Shown here in pieces: positions 33,747 through 46,155 of a stretch of 64,000 bases of DNA. The notes under the pieces were generated by a model. That model was not told where the DNA came from and did not search any database. It saw only the letters and a list, made by a program, of their open reading frames with translations. This DNA comes from Pisaster brevispinus (taxonomy: Eukaryota; Echinodermata; Asteroidea; Forcipulatida; Asteriidae), in assembly GCA_023634235.1 (NCBI GenBank), contig JAMKCF010000172.1, forward strand, positions 1 to 64,000, read 5' to 3'. The translations under genes and the position numbers were made by a program. Each line of letters starts with the position of its first letter. Position 1 is the first letter of the stretch.

Positions 33747-36026
33747 CTCCAAAAAAGAAATAAAACACACTGTCATAAACACTATCTAAAATTAAGCTTG
33801 AGCAAAATTTAAGAAGCAGTACAACACTGGCATGTGAGTAATTTGAGAGCTGATAAATATAAGAGCAACAAGTTATGAAGGACTGGACAAGTTGTGAGGG
33901 ACAGGACAACATAATGGTCAGAGAAAATGATGAGACGACTCAATATTGGCTCGTGAACAAATGACGAGTAAAAATGTCACTACATGTCTAAGATTTTGAG
34001 GGACTACACAATAAGAGCCTCAAAGAAAACCAAAGACAGCTAAACATCAGCTGGTCAATAATTTAAAAGTTTAACAATCATTTAGAAGGTAAGTTACAAG
34101 GGACAGGACAACATGAGGTGCAGAAGAAATTATGAAACAGCACAACATTTGCTCATGAACAATTTTAGAGTTCAAATATCATAATTTTAAAACATTTTGA
34201 GGGACTACACAACAACAGCCTGAAAAAACCAAAGACAGTACACCGACTCAAAAGTAATTTTAAAGTTCAACAATCATTTAGGTGGCATATTATAAGGACC
34301 AAACAAAATGAGGTTCAGAGAAAATGAAACGAATTGGCACAAGATTGGCTCGTGAACAATTTAGAGTTGAAATATTTTTACATTTCTTATATTTGGAGGG
34401 GTTACACAAAAAGAGTCTAAATAAAACCAAGGATAGCCCAACATTGGCTTGTGAATAATTTGAGAATCGAAAAATCCCAAAAGTGCCAAATTGTGAGGGA
34501 CACGACAACATGAGGCTCCGAGAATTAGAAGAGACGTCACAACGAACAATTAAAGAGTTGAAAATCAGTGTGCAGGGATAAAGAACTAAATAGAAATGAC
34601 ATTTTTCAACTCACCTCAGAAAATGAGGGAGTGATGCAAAGTCATCAAACAAATTAAAATTCCAAGGTGACCTTGATAGGAACATCTTCTGATGAAAGAG
34701 GCTTTGTCAATGCTGGATACTTCTCTTGATTTAGTGAATAATCTGCAAAAAGAAATAAGACACTCTGTCCTACACACTTCATCTAAAATTGTGCTTGGGC
34801 AAAACTTAAGTAGCAGTACAACACTGGCACATGAACAATTTGAAGGTTGAAAAACATTACTTTGCCAAATAGACAATAAGAAAACCAAATACAGCACAGC
34901 ATAAGCTCTGAAATAATTTGAGAGCTGATAAATATTAGAGTAACAAGTTTTGATGGACTGGAGAGATATTTTTGGGGAAATTGAAAAGACTGCACAACAT
35001 CAGCTGTTCGGAAATTTAAAGATTATGACTGGTATATTTTTTGCAAACAAAATAATACATATGTTCTTAAACATGTTATCAATAATCATCACAGTGGGGG
35101 AACAATTTGAAATTTGAAATACCACAAGATTGTTAAGTTTTTGAGAGACTAGACAACAGGAGCCTCAAAGAAAACCAAAGACAACATCAGCTCTGGAATA
35201 ATTTGAGAGTTGAATAATCATTAAGGTGCCAAACTATGAGGAACTGGACACCTTGAGGTTTCGAGAAATGGAAGAGATGTCACAATATTATTTTGTAAAC
35301 AATTAGAGAGTTGAAAAACATTGCACAGGGTTACAAAACTATTAAAGGAGAATTTACATTTTTCTACATACCTTCAAAGAGAAAGGGGCAATGAATAGCC
35401 ATCCACAAAATGACATTCCAAGCAAACTTACATAGAAGCAACTTCTGATGACAATCCATCTTGGATACTTCTCTTCAATTTGCGATTTGAAATATCATCA
35501 GTGAGCAAATTGCACACAGAAAAAGGCAGACTGTCGTAAACGTTTATCAAATGTCATCATGTTTGACAATGCTGAGACGGCACAACACTGGCTCATGAAC
35601 AATTTAATAGTTGAAAATCATTGGAGTGCTTAATTTTTGAGGAACTAGAGCCTCAAAGAAAACCAAAGACAGCATATCATTGATCAAAAAGTAATTTAAG
35701 TTTAACAATCATTTAGGTTGCAAGTTATGAGAGACTGAACAAAATTAGGTTCAGAGAAAATGAGATGAGACAGCACAATATTGGCTCGTGGACAATTTAG
35801 AGTTGAAATATATTTGCATCTCTTATATTTGGAGGGACTACATAACAAGGGCCTAAAAAAATTAACAAAGACAGTACAACATCAGCTTGTGAATATTTTG
35901 AGAGTTGAACTATCAATAAGATGCTAAGTTATGAGGGACTGGACAAATAGGGTTTGAAAAAAACTGAAAAGATGGCAAAACATTGTGTTGTGAACAATTT
36001 AAGAGTTGAAAATCATTAGAGCGCTT

Positions 36027-37707
36027 AATTGAGGAAAGTTATCGGACAGTGTGCATCAAAGTCATGCAACCTTGACCCCATCCCAACCTGGCTCTTGAAG
36101 GCTTGTCTCGACGAACTCCTTCCTACAATCACACACATCATGAACTTGTCACTGTCATCTGGCTCTTTTCCAGGATCCTTCAAATTATCACACGTGATTC
36201 CTGTGCTGAAGAAACCTCACCTTGATCGCAATATTTTCTCGACTATAGGCCGATTTCTAACATCTCGTTTCTGGGGAAGGTTCTCGAGAAAATTGTCTCT
36301 GCCCAACTGCGAGTTTATCTTGAACAACATGGACTCCTACCAGAAATGCAATCAGCCTATCGTAAATTTCACTCTACGGAAACAGCACTTGTTCGAGTCT
36401 GCAACGACCTCCTTCTCGCAATTGATAGAGGCTTCGAAGCTATTGTTGTCCTTTTAGACTACTCATCGGCATTCGACACTATTAATCACACAGTTGCCTT
36501 GGAGAGGTTCAAGCGGTCATACGGTATAGATGGTCTGGCTCTCCAGCTACTCAGCTCGTATTTTGAAGGATGGACTCAAGTTGTAAAGGTGAATGACTCC
36601 TTCTCAAGACCATCTCCACTATCGTCTGGAGATCCACAAGGATCGGTCATGGGACCGCTGGAATTCATCCTTTACACTGGCCCTTTAGGTGGCATCATCA
36701 AAGCACATCAAGGTGTTCATCACACAGTATACGCTGACGATACACAGCTTTACGTCATACTCAAGCAGAGTGAGCACACTGAGTCTATGAAGCAGCTATC
36801 AGACTGTGTTGCTGATATTCAGACATGGTCAAGCCACAAAGGTCTGCAGCTTAATTCATCTAAGACTGAAGTACTCCAAGTCACCTCACAGTTCCGAACA
36901 TCACAACCTATTGCACTCATCTCCGTAGTCCACGACAACATCATCCCATCAAAGACAGTTAGAGATCTTGGAGTCACCCTTGATCACCAATTAACCCTAC
37001 AACACATCAAGAACACGTGTCGTTCTTCTGCCTATGGGATCCACAAGATCGGAAAGCTTAGACGCTACTTAGACCAAAGTACCACTGAACGACTGGTTCA
37101 TGCTTTCACTACTTCTCACCTTGATTACTGTAACAGTCTCTACATCAACCTTCCTCAATCCCACATTGCTCCCCTCCAATGAATACAGAACTCAGCAGCC
37201 CGTCTAGTTTCCCATTCTGCACTCCTTACACTAGCTCCCTGTATCTCAAAGGATCCAATTCAAAGTTCTTACTCTTGCATACAAAGTTAGACATGGCCTA
37301 GCTCCTAAATATATCTCAGAATTACTCATTCCCTAAAAGCAACCTACGTCTCGTGTTCTCCGTTCATCGTCTACTGCCCACCTGGAATTCAAAACTGGTC
37401 CTTTCCCCCGCACTCGCTACGGAAAATGCGCCTTCTCAATTGCCACACCCACTCTCTGGAACAACCTTCCCGTCCACATCCGTGCCTCCACTACACTGGA
37501 CTCATTTAAGACTGCTCTCAAAACTCACTTATTTAGATTCACCTAAGCTGTTACAGTTTCAGCTATTTCATCCCACTTCAAATTGTAAAAAAAAATTAAC
37601 GTTCACTTAATGGTCTTTTATAGTGTATTTAATTACTTTTATGTTTCAGCGCTTAGAAACCCTGTATTAAGCGCTATATAAATGCATGTTGTTATTATTA
37701 TTATTGT
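36027..37707 (+). mobile_element. 5'-truncated CR1/L2-like LINE
   Basis: The element covers part of the reverse transcriptase, the C-terminal region, the 3' UTR (GCGCTATATAAATGCATG) and an ATT-repeat tail. Both borders fall inside one array monomer: GAGCGCTTAATT on the left and TTGAGGGACTAGGCAAC on the right. The insertion point is therefore clear. The 5' part including the endonuclease is absent. Confidence 0.88.
36029..37546 (+). pseudogene. LINE reverse transcriptase, broken
   Basis: Recognisable blocks are CNLDPIPTWLLKACLDELLP (36060s), SAYRKFHSTETALVRVCNDL, LDYSSAFDTINHT (motif A aspartate), SGDPQGSVMGP and the catalytic YADDTQLY at about 36733. A long open stretch runs 36346-37182 (278 codons). 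The start lies in another frame (36029-36457), a stop ends the open stretch at 37180-37182, and the C-terminal block (ending LKTHLFRFT, stop 37544) is shifted again. The fold and active site are those of CR1/L2 RTs. The copy is inactive as written. Confidence 0.88.
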
Positions 37708-38103
37708 TGAGGGACTAGGCAACCTGAACCTAAAAGAAAAGAAAAGACAGCACAACATTGGCTTGGCCTTCTTTGAGAATGGAACGGTCTTAAAGGTGGA
37801 AAGTTATAAGGCCAGGACAACATAATGTTGAGAGAAAATGATAAGACTTTCTAACATTGGCTTGTGAACATTTTTAATGTTGACAAATCATCACATCGGT
37901 TAAATTTTGATGGATTCGACAGCACGAGCCTCAAAGAAGACCAAAGACAGAATAGCAACGACTGGTGAATGTTTTGAAAGTTCAATAATCATTTAGGTGG
38001 CAAGTTAGAAGGGACTAGAAAACATTGTCTCTTGAAGAGTTTAAGAGTTGAAATATCATCACAAGGGTTAATTTTTGAAGGAGCCCTGAAAACAGCAGCA
38101 TCT
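37708..38103. repeat. Last remnant of the ~100-bp array
   Basis: Monomer sequence resumes after the LINE tail and then passes abruptly into 48-bp satellite near 38104, within GACAGTTTGC. Confidence 0.75.
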
Positions 38104-39228
38104 TTTAAGACAGTTTGCTATTCCTGTATCCGAATCAATCTTTGTGCTTAGTTTAAGACAGTTTGCTATTCCTGTACCTTTTACAATCTACTAGCATAGA
38201 TTAAGACAGATTACCATCCTTGTACCTGAACCATTCTTTGAGCTTGGTTTAACAGTTTGCTATTCCTGTACTCGAATCATTCTTCACGCTTGGTTTAAGA
38301 AACTTTGCTTGACCTTTACCTGACACAATCTACTATTATAGTTTAAGCCTTTTTTTGCTCCCAAATAATTTTTCGCACTTAGTTTGAGACATTTTGCTTT
38401 TCCTGTACCTGACATAAATCTACTAGTTTGCTATTCCTGTACCAGACACACTTTAATAGCACAGTTTAAGATAGTTTGCTTTTCCTGTACAAGACACAAT
38501 TTACTACCACAATTTCAGACAGTTTGCTATTTTTGTACCTTACACAATCTACCAGCATAGATTACGACAGTTTGCCATCCTTGTACCAGAACCTTTCTTT
38601 GGGCTTGGCTTGAGACTGTTTGCTATTCCCGTACCTGACACAATCTACTAGCATAGTTTAAGACAGTTTGCTATTCCTTTACCTGAATCAATCTTCGCGC
38701 TTGGTTTAAGACAGTTTGCTCATCCTGTACTTTATACAATCTACTAGAAGAGTTTAGACACTCCGCTATTCCTATTCTCCAATCATTTTTATCGCTTAGT
38801 TTAAGACAGTTTGCTATTCCTGTACCTTACACATCTACTAGCATAGATTAAGACAGTTTGCTGTTCTCAAACCTGAACCAATCTTTGCACTTGGTTTAAG
38901 ACAGTTTTCTATTCCTGTAATTGACACAATCTACTAGTATAGTTTAAGACGGTTTGCTGTCCCTTTACCCAAACCATTCTTCACGCTTGGTTTTAGACAG
39001 TTTGCTATTCCTGTATTCGACATAATCTACTAGTATAGTTTCAGACAGTTTCTTATTTTTGTAACCAAATCATTCTTTGTGCTTGGTTTAAGACAGTTTG
39101 CTATTCTTGTTCTTAACACAATCTACTAGCATAAAGACAATTTGCTCTGAATTTCTGTACCTGAATCATTCGTCATGCTTGGTTTAATACAGTTTGCTAT
39201 TCCTGTACTTTAAACAATCTATTAAAAA
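38104..39228. repeat. 48-bp satellite, locus 2 (left part)
   Basis: The core GTTTAAGACAGTTTGCTATT followed by CCTGTACC repeats every ~48 bases with two alternating tails, CACAATCTACTAGCATA and CGAATCATTCTTCGCGCTTG. This gives a ~96-bp higher-order unit. It is more diverged than locus 1 at 18.1 kb. It continues after the Penelope-like element. Confidence 0.92.
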
Positions 39229-41220
39229 AAGCCAAAAAAAATAAGAGTTAGTGGCCTGATGTTTCGACCCTAGCAGAGTCTTTCTCGAAGGCTAAATGAC
39301 AAGACTACAAACATAGACAGGTATGTATACTGGTGTAACAAATGCAGTCAAGTGGAAATAGATGATGGAGACGAAAATACACAGAGAAAGCAGGAGGCTG
39401 AACAGAAAGGAGGGTAACAAAAGGGAGGAGGATGGGGGGAAGGGGCTGGTTGACCACAAGAGGTGGGGAACACAAAGTACAAAATCGATGATGGGGAGAG
39501 GGAGAGAAAAGTAGTTTATTGGTGAATGAGGCAGACTGGGGGGGGGGGCTTATCTGTGTTAAAAAGGAGAAGGCAAAGACAACAAGTTATTAGTCATTTC
39601 CTTCTTGGATGTTCAGACCATGGGGTTGAATGGTCTGAAGACATCTTATCCATAATTTCTCTCTACTCAAACGAACAATTTCTCTGTGGTTTCCTAGTGC
39701 CTCAATGCCCTGTAAAATCATGTCAGAAATTGAGTGATTAGGAAGATTGAAATGATGTCCTACGGGTGTATCCAGCTTATGGGTGTTGACTGTGGATCTG
39801 TGGCCGTAGAAACGTCTCTTGAGTGTAGTTCTCGTTTCACCTACGTATTGAACACCACAAACTTTGCAAGATATTTAATAGATTAGATTAGTGGTGGTGC
39901 AGGTGACATGACCCCCTGTCCTATAGGTGATACCACTGGTATGGCTGGTGAAGGAGTCCGATTCTCTGATGTGTTGTCTACAGACGATGCATTTGGAGGT
40001 GTTGGAACACCTGAAAGTTCCCTGTGGCAAAGGGGGGTTAACATTATCATAAAGGGAGGGGGGGACTTCTGCCTGGACAATGAGATCCCTGAGACTGGGT
40101 GGCCGTCTGTAGGCAACTATGGGTTCTTCTTGTACAGCACGTTGAAGTCAATATGATGTGTGAAAAATATGATGGTTAGAACTGGTTATTGTACGAATGG
40201 GGGGAAGTGAGGGGTGGAAAGTGACAACAGAGGAACTTTCTCCTTGGAACTCTGTTGTTGCACGGGTCTTTTTGAAAGTACTGACTCCCTGGAACGAGCC
40301 TCGACTTTCTGGATTGCTCGATGGACTGCCAGGGAGCTATGACCCCCGGGAGACGAGGTGTTTCTTAAGTTCCTGTGAGTAGGGGATAAAATCGGAATTA
40401 TTAAAACAGATTCTACGGAGTCTGAGGGCCTGACTGTAGGCTATGCTGGTTTTGCAGTGTCGGGGATGACAGCTGGTTGACTGGAGATATTGGTGTTTAT
40501 CTGTGGGTTTAACAAAGAGATCTGTGATCAAACCATCATCCGTCTTTAGAAGCTTGACATCCAGAAAGTGGGTATCCTTGGTTGAGTATTCAGTTGTGAA
40601 TTTGAAGGTCCTATGGAAGGAATTGATGTGAGTAAAGAATGCTGTGAGGTTAGATTCATCACTGGTCCAGATGAAAAAGATGTCATCAATATAGCGCCAC
40701 CAGACCCAGGGACAGCACGGGGCTGACACCAACATGCGCTGTTCAAGTTGGCTCATGAATAGGCAGGCCATTGATGATGCCATCCGTGTACCCATTGCGG
40801 TGCCATGTACCTGTAGGAAATTCTTACCCATGAACGAAAAAATGTTTTTAGTTAGAACATGATTCATGAGGGATACTTTATCAGAAATGGGCGGTGAGGT
40901 GTGACCGCTCTAAGCCAAAGCCAAAGAGCAGGCAGCAATCCCTTCATCTTGGGGAATGTTAGTGTACAAAGAGGACACATCAAAAGTACCAATGATAGCT
41001 GTCTTGGGGACCTGGTTCTGAATACCTGAGATTTTACGGAGGAAATCAGGAGTGTCATGAATATATGATGGAATCTGCGGCACTAAAGGCTTGAGAAAAC
41101 TGTCAACAAAATATATATTCTCAGTTGGGGAACCATTGCCAGATATGACGGGTCTCCCTGGGTTATCTGGTTTATGTACCTTGGAAAGAAGATAAATCTA
41201 GCTGTTCTACAATCAAATGG
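39229..41220 (-). mobile_element. Penelope-like element with GIY-YIG region
   Basis: The element lies within the 48-bp satellite. On the minus strand it carries RT motifs, then a linker, then a GIY-YIG-type segment, and ends with the typical 3' motif GAAAGACTCTGCTAGGGTCG (rc of about 39262-39281). The N-terminal part before LLSKVHKPDNPGRP is missing, so the copy is 5'-truncated. Boundaries are approximate. Confidence 0.85.
39600..41195 (-). pseudogene. Penelope-like RT plus GIY-YIG endonuclease, few lesions
   Basis: The RT region shows FDVSSLYTNIPQDEG (motif A), VHGTAMGTRMASSMACLFM and the catalytic WRYIDDIFFIW. It ends with SCHPRHCKTSIAYSQALRLR. The endonuclease region shows CKVCGVQYVGETRTTLKRR with GHR and HHFNLPNHS following. 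The visible lesions are a TAG at 40910-40912, one extra base at a G run near 40348 (the frame shifts after LVSRG), and a TAA at 39875-39877 where the family usually has Cys. In Penelope elements the RT copies the RNA and the GIY-YIG domain nicks the target. This copy is close to complete but broken. Confidence 0.82.
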
Positions 41221-41254
41221 GGAAACAATCTATTAACAATCAATTCATGCACCA

Positions 41255-42600
41255 GACATTATCGACTAGCATAGTTTAAGTCTGTTTGCTATCTCTGTAC
41301 CCGACACAATCTATTTGCTTAGTTTTTGACACTTTGCTTTTTATGTACCAGACAAACTCTTCTAGCATAGTTTATGACTTTGCTATTCCTGCACCAGACA
41401 CAATTAACTAGCATAGTTTAAGAAGGTTTGCTATTCATGTATCCAAATCATTTTTCGCACTTGGTTTAAGACAGTTTGCTATTCCCGTACCTGAGACAAT
41501 CTATTAACTTAGCTTAAGACATTTTGCTATTCTTGTTGTTATTCCAATACCCGGATCATTCTTCGTGCTTGGTTTAAAAGTCTTTGCTATTCCTCTACCC
41601 AAACAGATCTACTAGCATAGTTTAAGACCAGTTGCTATTCACTTACCAGAATCAATCTTCACGCTTGGTTTAAGACAGTTTGCTATTCCTGTTGTCATTT
41701 CAGTACCCGAATCATTCTTCGTGCTTGGTTTAAAAGTCTTTGCTATTCTTCTACCCAAACAGAACTACTAGCATAGTTTAAGGCATTTTGCTATTCCTGT
41801 CCTGATACATTCTTAACACATAATAAAAGACAGATTTCTATTTTCGTACCCAGCACATTTTACAAGCATATTGGTAGACAGTTTGCTACAACTGTACTCG
41901 ATACAATCTTGCCACATCTTTTAAGACAGTTTGCTATTCCTGTACCCGAATCATTCTTTTCTTCACGCTTGGTTCAAAAAAACTTTATTAATCCTTTACC
42001 CGACACAATCTACTCTCATAGTTTAAGCCTTTTTTTTTTACTCCCAAATCATTTTTTCGTACCGGACATAAATCTACTAGCATAGGTAAAGACTATTTGC
42101 AATTCCTGTACCAGACATACTTTACAAGCGTATTTTAAGACAGTTATCTAATCCTGTACCCGACACATTTTACAAGTGAGTTTTAAGACAGTTTGCTAAT
42201 CCTGTAGCCGTCACATTTTACAAGTACCTGACACAAACTACAAACATCTTTGAAGACAGTTTGGTCTTCCTGTACCTGACACAATCTACTACCATAGTTT
42301 CAGACAGTTTGCTAATCCTGTACCAGATATAATCTATAGCATAGTTTAAGACAGTTTGCTATTCCTGTACCCGACATTTATTACAAGGGTATTTTAAGAC
42401 AGTTTGCTAATCCTGTACCGGACACATTTTTCAAGCATATTTTAAGACTCTTCGCTACTCCTGTACACGATACAATCAACTAGCGTAGTTTAACACACTT
42501 GTCCATTCCTGTATCCAACACAATCTACAAGCACGGTTTTATACAGTTTGCTATTCCTGTACCAGACATAATCTACTAGCGTAGTTTCAGACAGTAAACT
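41255..42600. repeat. 48-bp satellite, locus 2 (right part)
   Basis: This is the continuation of the array at 38104-39228 with the same two alternating tails. It ends in GTTTCAGACAGTAAACTGTC, where the shared word GACAGT joins it to the ~187-bp satellite. Confidence 0.9.
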
Positions 42601-45016
42601 GTCTTCAGGAGTCCCATCTAGATCATTTAAAACCATGAAATTGCCCAAAAAAACTTGACCCAAATCTTGAAATTTTGACCATGCCGACATGGTCATTTTT
42701 TTGTTTTTTCGGACCCATAACTAAACTCACAAAATTCTCATTATCTGACAAACTATGCATCATTTTTCCAGTCTGCACCAGTAAACGGTCTTCAGGAGTC
42801 CGTGCTCTATCATTTGAAACCATAAAATTGCCAACAGATTTTTGACACAAAATCTTGAATTTTTGACCATGCCGGCATGGTCGATTTTTTGGTTTTTCGA
42901 ACCCATAACTAAACTCACAAAATTCTCAATATCTGCAAACTATGGATCATTGTTATAGTCTGCACCAGTAAACTGTCTTCAGGAGTTCGTGCTCTATCAT
43001 TTGAAACCCTAAAATTGCAAAAACAAATTAGATCCAAAATCTTGAAAATTTGACCATGCTGGCATGGTCGATTTTTTGGTTTTTCGGGCCCATAACTAAA
43101 CTCACAAAATTCTTGATATCTGAAAATCTATGCATCATTATAACTAAACTCACAAAATTCCTGATACATCTCATACTTTGAGTTATTTTTCCAGTCTGCA
43201 CCAGTAAACTGTCTTCAGGAGTCCGTGCTAGATCATTTGAAACCATAAAATTGCCCAAAGTTTTTTGACCCAAAATATTGAAATTTTGACCATGCCGACA
43301 TGGTCATTTTTTTGTTTTTTCGGACCTATAACTAAACTTACAAAATTCTTGATACATCTCATACTATAAAGTATTTTTCCAGTCTGCACCAGTAAACTGT
43401 CTTCAGGAGTCCGTTCTAGATCATTTAAAACCATAAAATTGCCCCAAAAAACTTGACCCAAATCTTGAAATTTTGACCATGCCGTCATGGTTGATTTTTT
43501 GGTTTTTCGGACCCATAACTAAACTCACAAAATTCTAAATATCTGACAAACTATGCATCATTTTTATAGTCTGCAACAGTAAACTGTCTTCTGGAGTCCG
43601 TGCTCTATCATTTGAAACCATAAAATTGCCAAAAGAATTTTGACCCAAACTCTTGAAATTTTGACCATGCCGGCATGGTCGATTTTTTGGTTTTTCGCAC
43701 CCATAACTAAACTCACAAAATTCTCAATATCTGACAAACTATGCATCATTTTTATAGTCTGCACCAGTAAACTGTCTTCAGGAGTCTGTTCTATATCATT
43801 TAAAATCATAAAAATTGCCAGAAAAAACTTGACCCAAATCTTGAAATTTTGACCATGCCAGCATGGTCGATTTTTTTGTTTTTTTAGACCCCAAACTAAA
43901 TTCACAAAATTCTCAATATCTGACAAACTATGCATCATTTTTATAGTCTGCACCAGTAAACTGTCTTCTGGAGTCCGTGCTCTATCATTTGAAACCATAA
44001 AAATTCAAACAAAAATATGACCCTGAATCTTGAAATTTTGACCATGCCGGCATGGTCGATTTTTTGGTTTTTCGGACCCATAACTTAACTCACAAAATTC
44101 AATATCTGACAAACTATGCATCATTTTTATAGTCTGCACCAGTAAACTGTCTTCAGGAGTCTGTTCTATATCATTTAAAATCATAAAAATTGCCAGAAAA
44201 AACTTGACCCAAATCTTGAAATTTTGACCATGCCAGCATGGTCGATTTTTTTGGTTTTTTAGACCCCAAACTAAATTCACAAAATTCTCAATATCTGACA
44301 AACTATGCATCATTTTTATAGTCTGCATCAGTAAACTGTCTTCTGGAGTCCGTGCTCTGTCATTTGAAACCATAAAATTGCCTAAAAAATTGACACAAAT
44401 CTTGAAATTTTGACCATGCCGGCATGGTCGATATTTTTGTTCTTCGGACCCAAAACTTAACTCACAAAATTCCCGATACATCCCATTCTATGATTTATTT
44501 TTCAAGTCTGCACCAGTAACCTGTCTTCAGGAGTCCGTTCTGTATCATTTAAAACCATAAAATTGCCAAAGAAATTTCGACCCAAATCTAGAAATTTGAA
44601 CCATGCCGGAATGGTCGATTTTTTGGTTTTTCGGACCCATAACTAAACTCACAAAATTCCTGATACATCTCAAACTATGAATTATTTTTACAATCTTGAA
44701 TTTTTGACCATTGCCGGTCTTGTCAATATTTTTGTTCTTCGGACCCAAAACTTAACTCACAAAATTCCCGGTACATCTCATTCCATGAAGTATTTTTCCA
44801 GTCTGCACCAGTAAACTGTCTTCAGGAGTCCGTTCTGTATCATTTAAAACCATAAAATTGGCAAACAAATTTGGGCCCAAATCTTGGAATTTTGACCATG
44901 CCGGTATTGTCGATATTTTGTTGTTCCTAGGACCCAAAACTTAACTCACAAAATTCCAGATACATCTCATTCTTTGAAGTATTTTTCCAGTCTGCACCAG
45001 TAAACTGTCTTCAGGG
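42590..45016. repeat. ~187-bp satellite with palindromic core
   Basis: About 13 monomers start CAGTAAACTGTCTTCAGGAG at roughly 42592, 42778, 42965, 43201, 43388, 43577 and so on. Each holds a near-perfect 18-base palindrome, GACCATGCCGGCATGGTC (for example 43663-43680). One unit near 43090-43200 contains an extra ~50-base partial duplication. Minus-strand open frames up to 158 codons arise here because the monomer is stop-poor. A 187-base period does not preserve frame, and I do not call them genes. Confidence 0.93.
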
Positions 45017-45712
45017 AAAAAATCTTGACGAAATCTGTTCCGACAGTAAGTCTGAACAGCTAATAATAATAAAGTAAAAAATCTTAACGAAAACAAAGGT
45101 GGTTTCAGCGGATGGTCGAAACCCCCAATAATAATAATAATAATTTGCAAGGCTAATAATCCTTACTCACAGCTGACAATGTGGTTGAGCTGCAGACATG
45201 TAAAGGTGCCTTTGGCAGCCTACCACATTGACTCATGTATGACATAGGAGCACAGCCAGAGATCCAAAGTGTTTGATTTTTCCGGAGGGAAGAAGACTAG
45301 AGGGCCAGTAAATAACACTTCGTGGCATAAGTGAGAACACAACCACAACTCTACTCACATATGGCCTTAGGCAGGAATCAAACCAGGGTCACAGTGGTGA
45401 GAGGTTAAAGCTTCATGCACACACCACCCATGCCATCCAAAGTCATACATATTAAATCAATACGCAAGTTGGAACACAGGGCTCTTTCAATTCTTACAAA
45501 ATTTGGGGATGCAAAAGCAAAGGCCATTAGTTCTGGCAACAAGTACTTTCAGGACCCTTTGGAAAGACAACTGAAGTGATATTTGGAATGAGTATAGACA
45601 CACTAGTTCATTTGGGGTCAATTGGAGCAAATCCATTAAAGGTCAACTTGAACAAAATTAACATTGTTGTTCTGTTGTCACGGAAAGATAAAACAAAAGA
45701 TTATATTTTTAC
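45017..45712. other. Intergenic/intronic sequence with AAT repeat and a tRNA-like B-box
   Basis: After an ATAATAATAATAATAAT tract (45128-45143) the sequence is unique. Near 45340-45420 the phrase ATGGCCTTAGGCAGGAATCAAACCAGGGT reads on the minus strand like a B-box, and it resembles 53600-53640, so a dispersed SINE-type repeat is likely. No gene is seen. Confidence 0.45.
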
Positions 45713-45813
45713 CTGCTTCCTGATTAAGCCAGCCATGAACTTCTTGATGGGTTTGATGAACTGAGCCTCCGATACGAGAGCTGTCTGGACATCTGCTCTG
45801 TCATCTTGACATC
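45713..45813 (-). CDS. Exon of an unrecognised gene
   Basis: On the minus strand the segment is preceded by TTTTCCCCTTCAG and followed by GTAAAAAT, both good splice borders. It is open in the frame ending SEAQFIKPIKKFMAGLIRKQ. The first part could also be read as DVKMTEQMSRQLS in another frame, so a frameshift inside the exon is possible. It probably belongs with the exon at 49333-49591, 3.5 kb upstream on the same strand. I cannot name the protein. Confidence 0.5.
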
Positions 45814-46155
45814 CTGAAGGGGAAAAAGACCTCTTGAAAATATAAATCTTTCTAGCTTCCAACCAACAATCTGGCTGAGCATCAATGTCAACTTTTAAGC
45901 TTATTGCAGATGCGAAGCTGCCAATATTTGCATGTTGCAATCAGGGAGATTTTGTACAAGAATCAAAGAGATATTTGGAATTACATTCAACATAATAGGG
46001 ACAAAGTTTTTTATGATCAGGGAGAATTTCAAAATTGTTCATCACAACATAGAAAGATTGGTTTATTTTCAGGGAACTTCCTGCAGAATCATGGAGAGTC
46101 GACAGCTTTTAAAGATGCTCAGGAACAGATTTTATGGTGTCACTTTACCACAAAT

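Larger units (their letters stand above)
31909..36026. repeat. Degenerate ~100-bp monomer array, block 4, with exon-like modules
   Basis: The array resumes after the hairpin-ended element. Module copies lie at about 32090-32220, 32920-33050, 33635-33746, 34612-34750 and 35380-35470. Positions 33450-33900 match 11830-12250, and 34240-34520 match 14530-14810 and 23940-24215. A LINE 3' fragment is inserted at 32232-32507. Confidence 0.82.

Noticed and set aside
38104..42600. A CRISPR-like look: a conserved 28-base core alternating with ~20-base variable parts
   Set aside because: The 'spacers' belong to only two recurring classes, the cores are diverged, the host is a eukaryote and no cas-like gene is present. 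It is a higher-order satellite.
42490..45150. Minus-strand open frames up to 158 codons (TPEDSLLVQT, HGQNFKIWVKF repeats)
   Set aside because: They fall in the ~187-bp satellite. The period is not a multiple of 3, so repeats reappear in shifting frames, and no gene context exists.
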